A stretch of DNA of 64,000 nucleotides from Chromatiales bacterium (GTDB lineage: Bacteria; Pseudomonadota; Gammaproteobacteria; Steroidobacterales; GCA-2729495), in assembly GCA_016789885.1 (NCBI GenBank), contig JAEUPZ010000031.1, positions 124,001 through 188,000 of the forward strand, written 5' to 3'. Below are positions 16,471 to 24,905 of this stretch, piece by piece (position 1 is the stretch's first letter; every line of letters begins with the position of its first letter). The notes beneath the pieces are model-generated. The model saw only the letters and a program-made list of their open reading frames with translations. It did not search any database and was not told the DNA's origin. The translations under genes and the position numbers were made by a program.

Positions 16471-17163
16471 TCAGCCGTTTCCGCCGGGCATCGGCGCCAG
16501 CCACGCGGCCGTCACGATCAGCTCCGCCGTCACCGCGTAGCCGCCCGCCAGCCGCGCCACGATCGCAAGGTCGGCGGTGGCCTCGGCCGGCTCGAAGCGC
16601 AGGCGCCCGCCTGACCCGGCAGCTACCCGCACCTCCGTGAAGTCGATGAAGCGCCCGACCCGGGTGCGGACGCACTTGTAGACGCTCTCCTTGGCGCTGA
16701 AGACCGTCCGGGGCCAGAGGTCCGGGGGCAGCCCCGGCGGCGCGCTGGCGAGCTCCTCCGGCCGGCACAGGCGCGCCGCGAGGTCGGGCTCCAGGGCGGC
16801 GCGCTCCTCCAGGTCGATCCCCAGGCCCGCCAGTCGGGCCAGCGGTGCTGCAGCGGCCGCTGCCCACTCACCGGCATGGGTGATGCTGCCGCAGGTGCCG
16901 GGGGGCCACAGGGGGCTGCGGTCGGAGGCCACCGGCAGCGCCACCGGTGGCAACCCGAGGGCCGCCAGCGCCTGCCGGGCGCAGGCCCGGCCGGCGGCAA
17001 ACTCCTGGCGTCGGCGCGGCACCATCGACTGCGCCGGACCGGCCTCGGCGGGTAGCAGGGGGGCCAGGCCCGCCACGGCCACGGAGGCCGCGGCCACGGC
17101 GATGCCCGGCGGCAGCAGGGCCGCCAGGGCAGCCTCGATCTCGCTGGCGGCAGGCGCTTGCAT
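16471..17163 (-). CDS. 4'-phosphopantetheinyl transferase, EntD/Sfp superfamily
   Basis: The 230-residue cytosolic enzyme moves phosphopantetheine from CoA to a serine of carrier proteins. Diagnostic residues are in GIDLE (115-119) and FSAKESVYK (155-163), with the EntD-like lead-in FAAGRACARQALAALG and the central GSITHAGEW. The overall length fits the EntD group rather than the short AcpS group. It stands alone between the WecA-like gene and gltX. The exosortase A locus contains an acyl ligase that is expected to need a carrier protein, so this transferase may service that pathway; that link rests on proximity only. The protein is unusually rich in alanine, with a run of eight between residues 101 and 106 and around it. 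Confidence 0.88.
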   Translation of the reverse strand: MQAPAASEIEAALAALLPPGIAVAAASVAVAGLAPLLPAEAGPAQSMVPRRRQEFAAGRACARQALAALGLPPVALPVASDRSPLWPPGTCGSITHAGEWAAAAAAPLARLAGLGIDLEERAALEPDLAARLCRPEELASAPPGLPPDLWPRTVFSAKESVYKCVRTRVGRFIDFTEVRVAAGSGGRLRFEPAEATADLAIVARLAGGYAVTAELIVTAAWLAPMPGGNG

Positions 17164-17267
17164 CGACGGAGTTTCGCAGGGCGCCGACCGGCGCTCCAGC
17201 CGGTGCCGGCGCGTCGGTGCCCGGCGCTGCAGCCCAGGCCCGCGGGGCAGCCGGCCCGGCGGCGGGC

Positions 17268-17273
17268 TAGAAT
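17268..17273 (+). promoter_or_regulatory. Candidate -10 for gltX
   Basis: TAGAAT lies 33 bases before the gltX ATG in a GC-rich divergent spacer. The -35 region is not recognisable. The same TAGAAT form occurs before pyrH. Confidence 0.4.
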
Positions 17274-17306
17274 CCGCGGCCCTGATCCTGCCCCGTGAGC
17301 AAGCGC

Positions 17307-18707
17307 ATGACCGTCCGCACCCGTTTCGCGCCGAGTCCCACCGGCTTCCTGCATATCGGGGGCGTGCGGACGGCGCTCTTTGCGTGGCTCTTCGCGCGCC
17401 ACCACGGGGGGCAGTTCGTGCTGCGCATCGAGGACACGGACCGGGAGCGGTCGACCCAGGCGGCCGTCGACGCGATCCTCGAAGGGATGGCCTGGGCGGG
17501 GCTCGACTGGGACGAGGGCCCGTACTACCAGATGCAGCGCCTCGACCGGTACCAGGCGGTGGCGCAGCAGCTGCTGGCGTCGGGCCACGCCTACCACTGC
17601 TACTGCACGCGCGACGAGCTCGACGCCATGCGGGCTGCGCAGCAGGCCCGGGGCGAGAAGCCGCGCTACGACGGGCGTTGCCGCGACCGGACGAGCCCCC
17701 GCGACGGCGTGCCGCCGGTCGTCCGCTTCCGCACGCCGGGGGAGGGCACCATCGTCGTCGAGGACCTGGTGCGCGGCCGCGTCGAGTTCGCCAACGCCGA
17801 TCTCGACGACCTCGTCATCATGCGGCCCGACGGTGTGCCGACCTTCCACTTCGGTGTCGTGGTCGACGACGCGGACATGGGCATCACCCACGTCATCCGG
17901 GGCGACGACCACCTGAACAACACGCCCCGGCAGATGCACATCCTGGCGGCCCTCGGCGAGCCCACCCCGGCCTACGCCCACCTGCCCATGATCCTGGGGC
18001 CGGACGGGGCCAAGCTCTCGAAGCGCCACGGGGCCGTCAACGTGCTCGAGTACCGCGAGGCCGGCTTCCTGCCGGAGGCGCTGCTGAACTGCCTGGTGCG
18101 CCTGGGCTGGGCCGCCGGCGACCAGGAGATCTTCAGCATCGACGAGATGGTGGCGCTCTTCGACATCGACGGCGTCAATGCGTCGGCGGCGCGGTTCGAC
18201 CCGGAGAAGCTGCGCTGGATCAACCAGCAGCACCTGCGCGGTGCCGATGCCGGCCGGGTCGCCGCCGCGCTGCTGCCGCACTACGCCGCGGCCGGCGTGG
18301 ACGTGGCCGGCGGCCCGCCGCTCGAGGGCGTGGTCGACGCCTACCGCGAGCGGGCGGCGACGCTGCGCGACATCGTCGATGCCAGCCACTACCTCTTCGG
18401 CGACGCGCTGCCCCGGGACGAGGCGGCGTTCCGCAAGCACCTGGTGCCGGCCGTCCGCGCGCCATTGCTCGACCTGCTGCTGCGCCTGCGGGCACTGCCG
18501 GCCTGGGACCGCGCCGCGATCCACGCCGCCGTGGCGGCGGCGGCCGAGGCCGCCGGCCTCGGCTTCGGCAAGCTGGGCCAGCCGCTGCGCGTGGCCGTGA
18601 CCGGCGGCACGGTCTCTCCGCCCATCGACGCGACCCTCGAGCTGGTGGGGCAGGCCCGCACGCTCGCCCGGATCGAGGCGGCGCTCGCCGGCATCGCGGC
18701 GGCCTGA
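17307..18707 (+). CDS. gltX: Glutamate--tRNA ligase
   Basis: This class I aminoacyl-tRNA synthetase of 466 residues charges tRNA-Glu. The ATP-binding HIGH motif appears as HIGG in APSPTGFLHIGGVRTALF, and the KMSKS motif as KLSKRHG; RIEDTDRERS between them is characteristic of GluRS. The C-terminal helical domain recognises the anticodon. ATG 17307 gives the usual start MTVRTRFAPSPTG; a GTG 12 bases upstream is possible. The gene lies just before a tRNA-Ala/tRNA-Glu transcript, so the enzyme and its substrate tRNA are neighbours. It is divergent from the PPTase gene, sharing a 140-base spacer. Confidence 0.97.
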   Translation: MTVRTRFAPSPTGFLHIGGVRTALFAWLFARHHGGQFVLRIEDTDRERSTQAAVDAILEGMAWAGLDWDEGPYYQMQRLDRYQAVAQQLLASGHAYHCYCTRDELDAMRAAQQARGEKPRYDGRCRDRTSPRDGVPPVVRFRTPGEGTIVVEDLVRGRVEFANADLDDLVIMRPDGVPTFHFGVVVDDADMGITHVIRGDDHLNNTPRQMHILAALGEPTPAYAHLPMILGPDGAKLSKRHGAVNVLEYREAGFLPEALLNCLVRLGWAAGDQEIFSIDEMVALFDIDGVNASAARFDPEKLRWINQQHLRGADAGRVAAALLPHYAAAGVDVAGGPPLEGVVDAYRERAATLRDIVDASHYLFGDALPRDEAAFRKHLVPAVRAPLLDLLLRLRALPAWDRAAIHAAVAAAAEAAGLGFGKLGQPLRVAVTGGTVSPPIDATLELVGQARTLARIEAALAGIAAA

Positions 18708-18856
18708 GCCCCCCAGGCTTCGGCGAGCGGATGACCCGTCGGCGTGGTCTGCGGCTTGGCGGTTGCCTGGGCCGCTGCGGGTGCGGGTGCGGGTGGTGGG
18801 ACACCTGGCGGCGGAAGCGCCCACGCCACGACGGCTGCCGGCGCCGGCCGGCTTCC

Positions 18857-18886
18857 TTGACAGTTTCCCGGGCCGTCGCGTAGATT
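18857..18886 (+). promoter_or_regulatory. Promoter of the tRNA-Ala/tRNA-Glu transcript
   Basis: A perfect -35 TTGACA (18857-18862) and -10 TAGATT (18881-18886) are 18 bases apart. The start site would fall near 18893, some 8 bases before the mature tRNA-Ala. Confidence 0.75.
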
Positions 18887-18900
18887 GCGCGGCCTTCCGT

Positions 18901-18976
<76 letters not shown>

Positions 18977-19011
18977 CTCCCTCCGCCGCCGTTCCCGGGC
19001 GGCTGATCCAC

Positions 19012-19087
19012 GTCCCCATCGTCTAGAGGCCTAGGACATCGCCCTTTCACGGCGGTAACCGGGGTTCGAATCCCCGTGGGGACGCCA
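19012..19087 (+). tRNA. tRNA-Glu (anticodon TTC)
   Basis: A 76-base tRNA with encoded CCA. The acceptor stem pairs GTCCCC with GGGGAC. The anticodon stem CGCC/GGCG holds the loop CTTTCAC, giving anticodon TTC. The T arm GGGGTTCGAATCCCC is standard. It lies 35 bases after tRNA-Ala on the same probable transcript and downstream of gltX, whose product charges it. Confidence 0.97.
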
Positions 19088-19229
19088 TTCCGCCGGTACC
19101 GCCGGCCCGCTGCGGCGGGCTGCCGGGGCCTTCCGAACTGAGAAGCCGGTGGCGAGTGCCGCCGGGGCCGTCGGGTATGATTTTGTCCACATCCGGCCGC
19201 TTCGGGCCGCGATGCCAGCGGAGGCCACG

Positions 19230-20615
19230 TTGACGACGCCCCAGCGCAAACTGCTGATCGTTGAGGATGACCCGGGCCTGCAGAGCCAGCTGCGCTGGCA
19301 GTTTGCCGACGCCTATGAGGTGCTCGTCGCCAACGACCGCGAGTCGGCGCTGGCCCAGGTACGCCGGCACGAGCCGCCCGTCGTGCTGCAGGACCTGGGC
19401 CTGCCGCCCGACGACGAGGGCACCAGCGAGGGCTTCGCGACCCTCGAGCAGACCCTGGCCCTGATGCCGTGCGCCAAGGTCATCGTCGTGACCGGCCACG
19501 GCGACCAGCAGAACGCCGTGCGCGCCGTGGGCCTCGGCGCCTACGATTTCTACGAGAAGCCGGTCAACACCGACATCCTGCAGCTCATCGTCAGCCGCGC
19601 CTACCGCGTCTACGAGCTGGAGGAGGAGAACCGCCAGCTGCAGAAGCAGCGGGGCAGCTCGCCGCTGGACGGCGTCGTCGCCGCCAGCGACCGCATGCTG
19701 CAGGTCTGCCGCATGATCGAGAAGGTGGCGCCCACCAGCGCCACCACGCTGCTGCTCGGCGAGAGCGGCACCGGCAAGGAGGTGCTGGCCCGGGCACTGC
19801 ACTCGCTGAGCCCCCGGGCGAAGAAGGCCTTCGTGGCCATCAACTGCGCCGCGATCCCCGAGAACCTGCTCGAGAGCGAGCTCTTCGGCTACGAGCGCGG
19901 CGCCTTCACCGGTGCCGTCAAGCAGACGCCGGGCAAGGTCGAGACCGCCGACGGCGGCACGCTCTTCCTCGACGAGATCGGCGACATGCCGATGTCGCTG
20001 CAGGCCAAGCTGCTGCGGTTCCTGCAGCAGCGCGTCATCGAGCGGGTGGGTGGCCGCACGGAGATCCCCGTCGACGTGCGCGTGGTCTGCGCGACGAACC
20101 AGAACCTGGCGACCGCCATCAGCGAGGGCCGCTTCCGCGAGGATCTGTACTACCGCATCAGCGAGATCACCATACAGATCCCGCCGCTGCGCGAGCGGGA
20201 CGGCGGCTGCCGCATCCTGCTGGCCCGGACCATGCTCGAGCGCTTCGCCGCCCAGCACAAGCGCGTGTTCCGGGGCTTCAGCCCGGACGCGCAGAACGCC
20301 ATCGAGCGCTACCGCTGGCCGGGCAACGTGCGCGAGATGGAGAACAAGATCAAGGGTGCCGTGATCATGGCCGAGGGCAAGCACGTCACGGCCGTCGACC
20401 TGGGGCTGCCCACCGACGAGGCCGAGGCGCCGGACCTGAACCTGCGCGAAGTGCGCCGCGAGGCCGAGAGCCGCGCGATCCGCAACGCGCTGGCCTATGC
20501 GGGAGGCAACATCTCGAAGACGGCCCAGCTGCTCGGCGTGACCCGCCCGACGCTGTACGACCTGCTCGAGAAGTACGGCATCCAGTTCGACAAAGAGAAG
20601 GAAAAGGAAAAGTAG
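19230..20615 (+). CDS. prsR: PEP-CTERM-box sigma-54 response regulator PrsR
   Basis: This NtrC-type activator has 461 residues from the TTG at 19230, which follows GCGGAGG at a good distance and gives the family start RKLLIVEDDPGLQ; ATG 19212 is an alternative. The receiver domain has acceptor Asp near residue 55 in QDLGLPPDD, which matches the PrsR pattern. The AAA domain has Walker A GESGTGKE (about 177-184) and the sigma-54 contact loop GAFTGA (about 224-229). The C-terminal helix-turn-helix reads NISKTAQLLGVTRPTLYDLL. PrsR should activate sigma-54 promoters of exosortase A and PEP-CTERM genes. Its usual partner kinase PrsK is not encoded in this window. The protein ends in a short Lys/Glu tail. 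Confidence 0.92.
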   Translation: MTTPQRKLLIVEDDPGLQSQLRWQFADAYEVLVANDRESALAQVRRHEPPVVLQDLGLPPDDEGTSEGFATLEQTLALMPCAKVIVVTGHGDQQNAVRAVGLGAYDFYEKPVNTDILQLIVSRAYRVYELEEENRQLQKQRGSSPLDGVVAASDRMLQVCRMIEKVAPTSATTLLLGESGTGKEVLARALHSLSPRAKKAFVAINCAAIPENLLESELFGYERGAFTGAVKQTPGKVETADGGTLFLDEIGDMPMSLQAKLLRFLQQRVIERVGGRTEIPVDVRVVCATNQNLATAISEGRFREDLYYRISEITIQIPPLRERDGGCRILLARTMLERFAAQHKRVFRGFSPDAQNAIERYRWPGNVREMENKIKGAVIMAEGKHVTAVDLGLPTDEAEAPDLNLREVRREAESRAIRNALAYAGGNISKTAQLLGVTRPTLYDLLEKYGIQFDKEKEKEK

Positions 20616-20644
20616 CCGGGGCGGCTCCTGCCGCCGCTGTGCGC

Positions 20645-20662
20645 GCAGCCCTGGCGGGCTGC
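20645..20662. terminator. Hairpin between prsR and galE
   Basis: GCAGCCC-TGGC-GGGCTGC forms a 7-base-pair stem 30 bases after the prsR stop, in the 166-base spacer between convergent genes. A smaller GGCGGC-TCCT-GCCGCC hairpin lies at 20620-20635. No T-run is present. Confidence 0.4.
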
Positions 20663-20781
20663 CTCGCCTGCCGCCGCTGCCGCGCCCGACGCGCTGTCCC
20701 GCCGGCTGGTGTCGAACAACCGTGCCAGCGGGCTTCGCTTCCCGACGATCTGCTACGCCGCGCTGTCGGCAGCCTCGCCGG

Positions 20782-21786
20782 CTACTCGGCCGGCGTCCTC
20801 TGCAGGCGCCGCTCCCAGGCCAGGGCCGTCGTGACGATGGCGTTCAGGTCGTCGTACTTCGGCACCCAGCCCAGCACCTGGCGGATCCGCTCGGCCCGTG
20901 CGATGAGGATCGGCGGGTCCCCGGCCCGGCGCGGCTCTTCCTTCTGCGGCAGTGGCGCCCCATGGACGCGCTCCACGGCCGCGACGAGCTCGCGCACGCT
21001 GTAGCCGTGGCCGTAGCCGCAGTTGAGGACCGTCGACCCGCCGCCGTCGCGCAGGTAGTCGAGGGCGGCCAGGTGGGCCGTGGCCAGGTCCTCGACGTGG
21101 ATGTAGTCGCGCACGCCGGTGCCGTCGGGGGTGGGGTAGTCGGTGCCGAAGATCGAGAGGTGCGGACGCTTGCCGACGGCGACCTCGCAGGCCACCTTCG
21201 TGAGCAGCGTCGCCGCCTTCGTTGACTGGCCGATGCGCCCGCCGGGGTCGGCGCCGGCCACGTTGAAGTAGCGGAGCGCCACGCACTTCGGCCCGCCCGC
21301 GGCGGCCGTGTCGCGCAGCATCCACTCGCTCATCAGCTTTGACGACCCGTAGGGGTTGATGGGCTGGGTGGGCGAGTCCTCGCTGGCGATGCCGCCCTCG
21401 GGGATGCCATAGACCGCGGCCGTCGACGAGAAGATGAAATGCTTCACGCCGGCCTCGGCGGCGCACTGGATGAGGTTGCGCGTGGCGCAGGTGTTGTTGC
21501 CGTAGTACTTGAGCGGGTTCGACACCGACTCGGGCACGATGGTGTGGGCGGCGAAGTGCAGGATCGTGTCGACGCGGTGCTCGGCCAGCAGCCGGCTCAC
21601 CACGGCCCGGTCGCCGGTGTCGCCCACCACCAGCTCGCCGTGGGTCACGGCGGAGCGGAAGCCGGTGCTCAGGTTGTCGAGGGTGACGAGGCGCTCGCCG
21701 CGCTCGCCGAGCTGGCGGAGGACGTGGCTGCCGATGTAGCCGGCACCGCCGGTGACGAGGACGCCTGCGTGGTTCTTGCTGGCCAT
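20782..21786 (-). CDS. galE: UDP-glucose 4-epimerase
   Basis: The 334-residue cytosolic short-chain dehydrogenase-type enzyme interconverts UDP-glucose and UDP-galactose. The NAD fold opens with VTGGAGYIGSHV (residues 11-22). The catalytic YxxxK is Tyr146 and Lys150 in NPYGSSK, and STAAVYG precedes it. RYFNVAGADPGGRIGQ and GTGVRDYIHVEDLA are GalE signatures. The frame stays open upstream to 22002, but ATG 21786 after a GAGAG site gives the family start. It can supply galactose units to the exopolysaccharide made by the preceding locus, and may also serve lipopolysaccharide. Confidence 0.93.
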   Translation of the reverse strand: MASKNHAGVLVTGGAGYIGSHVLRQLGERGERLVTLDNLSTGFRSAVTHGELVVGDTGDRAVVSRLLAEHRVDTILHFAAHTIVPESVSNPLKYYGNNTCATRNLIQCAAEAGVKHFIFSSTAAVYGIPEGGIASEDSPTQPINPYGSSKLMSEWMLRDTAAAGGPKCVALRYFNVAGADPGGRIGQSTKAATLLTKVACEVAVGKRPHLSIFGTDYPTPDGTGVRDYIHVEDLATAHLAALDYLRDGGGSTVLNCGYGHGYSVRELVAAVERVHGAPLPQKEEPRRAGDPPILIARAERIRQVLGWVPKYDDLNAIVTTALAWERRLQRTPAE

Positions 21787-21992
21787 GGAACGGGCTCTCA
21801 TGCGCTTTGTGACGGAGTTCAGGCATTCTCCATCGCGGCCGGCCCGGCATGCCATGGCGCCGGTCGCACTTGGCCGCGCGGACCCCGGAATTTGCCCAAG
21901 GTCCGCGGCCGGTCCCATACTCGCGCCCGGGCTGCGGCCCCGTCGGTGCCCCGGTGCGGGCCCCGCGGCCCGCGGCAGTCGATGACACGCGC

Positions 21993-23027
21993 ATGACAGC
22001 ACCCCACGAGCCGAACCAGACCCCCACGTCCGAGTCCACCGCCGGCAGGCCCCGGGTGTCGGTTGCGCCGATGATGGACTGGACCGACCGGGACTGCCGG
22101 TACTTCCTGCGCCTGCTGGCGCCGGGCGCGCTGCTCTACACCGAGATGGTGACGGCCATCGCCATCGTCCGCGGTGACCGTGGGCGGCTCCTCGGCTTCT
22201 CGCCGGCCGAGCAGCCCCTGGTGCTGCAGCTGGGCGGCAGTGATCCGGAGTTGCTGGCCGAGGCCTCTGCCATCGCCGCCGGCTTCGGCTACCGGGCCCT
22301 GAACCTCAACGTCGGCTGCCCCAGTTCGCGCGTGGTGGAGGGGGCCTTCGGGGCCTGCCTCATGAAGGATCCACCGCGGGTGGCCGACTGCGTCCGGGCC
22401 ATGCTCTCGGCCGGGCTGCCCGTCAGCGTGAAGACCCGCATCGGGGTCGATGACCACGACAGCTACGACGCGCTGGCCGCCTTTATCGACCAGGTCAGCG
22501 CCGCCGGCTGCCGGCACTTCATCGTGCACGCGCGCAAGGCCTGGCTCTCGGGCCTCTCGCCCCACGAGAACCGCACGATCCCGCCGCTGCGCTACGATGT
22601 GGTCTACCGGCTACGCGACGACTTCCCGGCCCTGCGCCTCGAGATCAACGGCGGCATCGGGTCGGTGGACGACGTGGCCGGTCACCTCGGGCGGGTCGAC
22701 GGGGTCATGCTGGGCCGCAAGGCCTATCAGGATCCATGGTTCCTCGTGGAGCTTGCGCAGGCGGGGCTGTGCGGGCCGGTGTCCGCGCTCGATCGTGCGG
22801 GTGTCGTGCTGGCGATGGCCGACTACGCGGCCGTGCGCTGCGCCGAGGGCGCGCCGCTGCGCCAGCTCACGCGGCACATGCTGGGCCTCTACCGCGGCCA
22901 GCGCGGCGGGCGGGCCTGGCGGCGCTTCCTGACGGAGCGCGCGGCAGTGCCCGGCGCCGGGCCCGAGGTATTGCAGGAATCGCTGGCCCTGGTGGGCCGG
23001 CGCGTGCCGGACGCGCAGGCAGCCTGA
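21993..23027 (+). CDS. dusA: tRNA-dihydrouridine(20/20a) synthase
   Basis: This FMN-dependent TIM-barrel enzyme of 344 residues reduces uridines 20 and 20a of tRNA D-loops. The N-terminal SVAPMMDWTDRDCRYFLRLL is close to textbook DusA. LNLNVGCPSSRV carries the catalytic cysteine, and HARKAWLSGLSPHENRTIPPLRYDVV and NGGIGSVDD complete the set. The start is placed at ATG 21993, giving a short non-conserved leader; open frame upstream is composition-driven. It is divergent from galE and is followed after 31 bases by a methyltransferase gene on the same strand, so these two may share a transcript. Confidence 0.95.
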   Translation: MTAPHEPNQTPTSESTAGRPRVSVAPMMDWTDRDCRYFLRLLAPGALLYTEMVTAIAIVRGDRGRLLGFSPAEQPLVLQLGGSDPELLAEASAIAAGFGYRALNLNVGCPSSRVVEGAFGACLMKDPPRVADCVRAMLSAGLPVSVKTRIGVDDHDSYDALAAFIDQVSAAGCRHFIVHARKAWLSGLSPHENRTIPPLRYDVVYRLRDDFPALRLEINGGIGSVDDVAGHLGRVDGVMLGRKAYQDPWFLVELAQAGLCGPVSALDRAGVVLAMADYAAVRCAEGAPLRQLTRHMLGLYRGQRGGRAWRRFLTERAAVPGAGPEVLQESLALVGRRVPDAQAA

Positions 23028-23058
23028 GGCGGCGCGCCGGCTTACAGGGAGGTAGCTG

Positions 23059-23889
23059 ATGGCAGATGGTGGCAAACCGCGGCGGCAGACCCAGGCCGCC
23101 CGCGCCGACCGGCACGTGCTCTACGAGCGTTCCGTGCAGTCCGTCGAACCGGAGTGCGACTTCATCCGCAGCACGTTCAAGTCGCTGAGGGGGCGCGAGC
23201 CCCGGGTGCTGCGCGAGGATTTCTGCGGGACGTCGGCCATCTCCTGCCACTGGGTGGGCCGGTCGCGCGCGAACCGCGCCATCGGCGTCGACCTCGACCC
23301 CGAGGTACTCGCCTGGGCCCGGGAGCACCGCCTGGCGAAGCTCTCGGCCGGTGAGCGCGGCCGCCTGCACCTGATCGAGGGCAACGTGCTGTCGGTCGCA
23401 GGTGACGGCGCCGGCGGGCGCGTCGACGCCGTCGGTGCCTTCAATTTCAGCTACTGGGTGTTCAAGACCCGGGCGCTGATGCGCCGGTACTTCAGCGGGG
23501 TACGCCGGTCGCTGGCCCGCGACGGCGTGTTCTTCCTCGACGCCTTCGGCGGCTACGACGCCTACCGGGTGATGCGCGAGACCACCGCCCACCGCGGCTT
23601 CACCTACGTGTGGGACCAGGCGCATTACTCGCCGGTCACCGGCGACCTGCGCTGCCACATCCACTTCCGCTTCGCCGACGGGTCGAAGCTGCAGCAGGCC
23701 TTCACCTACGAGTGGCGCCTGTGGTCGCTGCCCGAGATCCGCGAGCTGCTGGCCGAGGCGGGCTTCCGGCGCAGCACGGTGTACTGGGAAGGCACGGCCC
23801 CCAATGGCCGCGGCAACGGCGAGTTCTCGGCCGAGGCCGTGGGCGAGGCGGACGCCGGCTGGGTGGCCTACATCGTTGCCGAGGCCTGA
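23059..23889 (+). CDS. Class I SAM-dependent methyltransferase, substrate unknown
   Basis: The 276-residue protein has the Rossmann-like methyltransferase pattern. LREDFCGTSAIS stands in for motif I, IGVDLDPEVLAWA is the acidic motif II that binds the SAM ribose, and RVDAVGAFNFSYWVFKTRA lies in the motif IV position. The REDFCGTS form is that of a bacterial group usually annotated only as class I methyltransferases. There is no signal peptide or membrane segment. An AGGGAGGTAGCTG ribosome site supports ATG 23059. The methyl acceptor is unknown; position after dusA might suggest RNA, but nothing in the sequence shows an RNA-binding domain. Confidence 0.75.
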   Translation: MADGGKPRRQTQAARADRHVLYERSVQSVEPECDFIRSTFKSLRGREPRVLREDFCGTSAISCHWVGRSRANRAIGVDLDPEVLAWAREHRLAKLSAGERGRLHLIEGNVLSVAGDGAGGRVDAVGAFNFSYWVFKTRALMRRYFSGVRRSLARDGVFFLDAFGGYDAYRVMRETTAHRGFTYVWDQAHYSPVTGDLRCHIHFRFADGSKLQQAFTYEWRLWSLPEIRELLAEAGFRRSTVYWEGTAPNGRGNGEFSAEAVGEADAGWVAYIVAEA

Positions 23890-23917
23890 CCGCGGCAGGT
23901 CACCCTCGTCAATCGCA

Positions 23918-23923
23918 TATACT
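23918..23923 (+). promoter_or_regulatory. Candidate -10 for the cyclase-FHA gene
   Basis: TATACT lies 33 bases before the GTG start in a short A+T-rich patch that interrupts GC-rich sequence. No good -35 precedes it. Confidence 0.35.
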
Positions 23924-23956
23924 GGCCGCGCTTTACATATTCCCCGGGCACCCCAC

Positions 23957-24868
23957 GTGGCTGCAGGCGCCGAGCAAAAAGTCGCCATCCTGTTCGCCGA
24001 CATCGTGGGCAGCACGCAGCTGTACGAGTCGCTCGGCGACGAGGCGGCCAGCGACGCCGTGCAGTCCTGCCTCAAGATCATGCGCCAAGCCACTGAAAGT
24101 TATGGTGGCACGGTGGTCAAGACCGTTGGCGACGAGGTCATGTCCGTGTTCCCGTCGGCCGACGACGCCCTGAACGCGGCCAACGAGATGCAGCAGCGCA
24201 TCACCAACGTCATGCGCGTCGGCCAGGCCCGCATCCCGGTCTCGATCCGCATCGGCTGCCACTACGGCTCCGTCGTCGCCGAGGAGCGCGACATCTTCGG
24301 TGCCGCCGTCCACACGGCCAACCGCATGACGTCCCAGGCCAAGGCCGGCCAGGTGCTCACCACCGCGGCGCTGGTGGAGGAGCTGACGCCCCAGTGGCGC
24401 AGCCTGGCCCGCCAGATCGACGTGGCGACCCCGCGCGGCCAGAGCGACGAGGTGGCCGTGTTCGAGGTGCTGTGGCAGCCGGACGAGGCCACCAGCATGC
24501 ACCCGGCCGTCGATCCCGCGGCCGTCGCCGACACCCGGTCCGGGCGGCTGCGCCTGCGCTTCCGGGGCGAGGAGGTGGTGGTCGGCGAGGCCGGCCGGCC
24601 CACGATCACCATGGGCCGGGCCGACGAGAACGACATCGTCGTCAAGGGCAACCTGATCTCCCGCATCCACGCCCGCGTCGACTGCGCGAAGCGGCGCTTC
24701 GTGCTCGTCGACGAAAGCACGAACGGCACGTTCATCCAGCGGGACGGTGGCGAGGAGATCTACGTGCGCCGGGACAGCGCGGAGCTGACCGGATCGGGGA
24801 TCATCAGCCTCGGGCGGGTCGCGGCGCGGGGCACGCCGCTCGCCATCGAGTTCAGCGTCGAGGAGTGA
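23957..24868 (+). CDS. Class III adenylate/guanylate cyclase domain fused to FHA
   Basis: The protein has 303 residues from GTG 23957. Residues 8-175 form a class III nucleotide cyclase domain with metal aspartates in ILFADIVGST (Asp15) and VKTVGDEVM (Asp59). The usual V-N-x-A-x-R segment reads VHTANRM, so the transition-state asparagine position holds histidine while the arginine remains. Activity is therefore uncertain. Residues 200-300 are an FHA domain (ITMGRADENDIVV, SRIHARV, DESTNGTFI). There is no membrane segment, so it is cytosolic. The pairing suggests a nucleotide signal gated by a phosphothreonine partner. The exosortase-locus ATPase at 11347 also ends in an FHA domain. Confidence 0.82.
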   Translation: MAAGAEQKVAILFADIVGSTQLYESLGDEAASDAVQSCLKIMRQATESYGGTVVKTVGDEVMSVFPSADDALNAANEMQQRITNVMRVGQARIPVSIRIGCHYGSVVAEERDIFGAAVHTANRMTSQAKAGQVLTTAALVEELTPQWRSLARQIDVATPRGQSDEVAVFEVLWQPDEATSMHPAVDPAAVADTRSGRLRLRFRGEEVVVGEAGRPTITMGRADENDIVVKGNLISRIHARVDCAKRRFVLVDESTNGTFIQRDGGEEIYVRRDSAELTGSGIISLGRVAARGTPLAIEFSVEE

Positions 24869-24894
24869 GGGCGGCCGCCGGCCGGCGACCGCCC
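24869..24894. terminator. Near-perfect palindrome filling a convergent junction
   Basis: Directly after the cyclase-FHA stop is a 26-base inverted repeat with one mismatched pair; each arm has GGGCGG and CGCCGG or their complements. It occupies most of the 37 bases between this stop and the convergent pckG stop, so it probably ends both transcripts. Confidence 0.6.
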
Positions 24895-24905
24895 CCGGGA
24901 CAATC

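Noticed and set aside
14780-16867. 695-codon minus-strand frame across the WecA-like gene
   Set aside because: It runs through the transferase on the opposite strand and has a composition typical of antisense frames; the plus-strand protein has every family motif.
20616-20781. Possible small gene between prsR and galE
   Set aside because: No frame with a ribosome site and recognisable sequence; the spacer holds only short inverted repeats.
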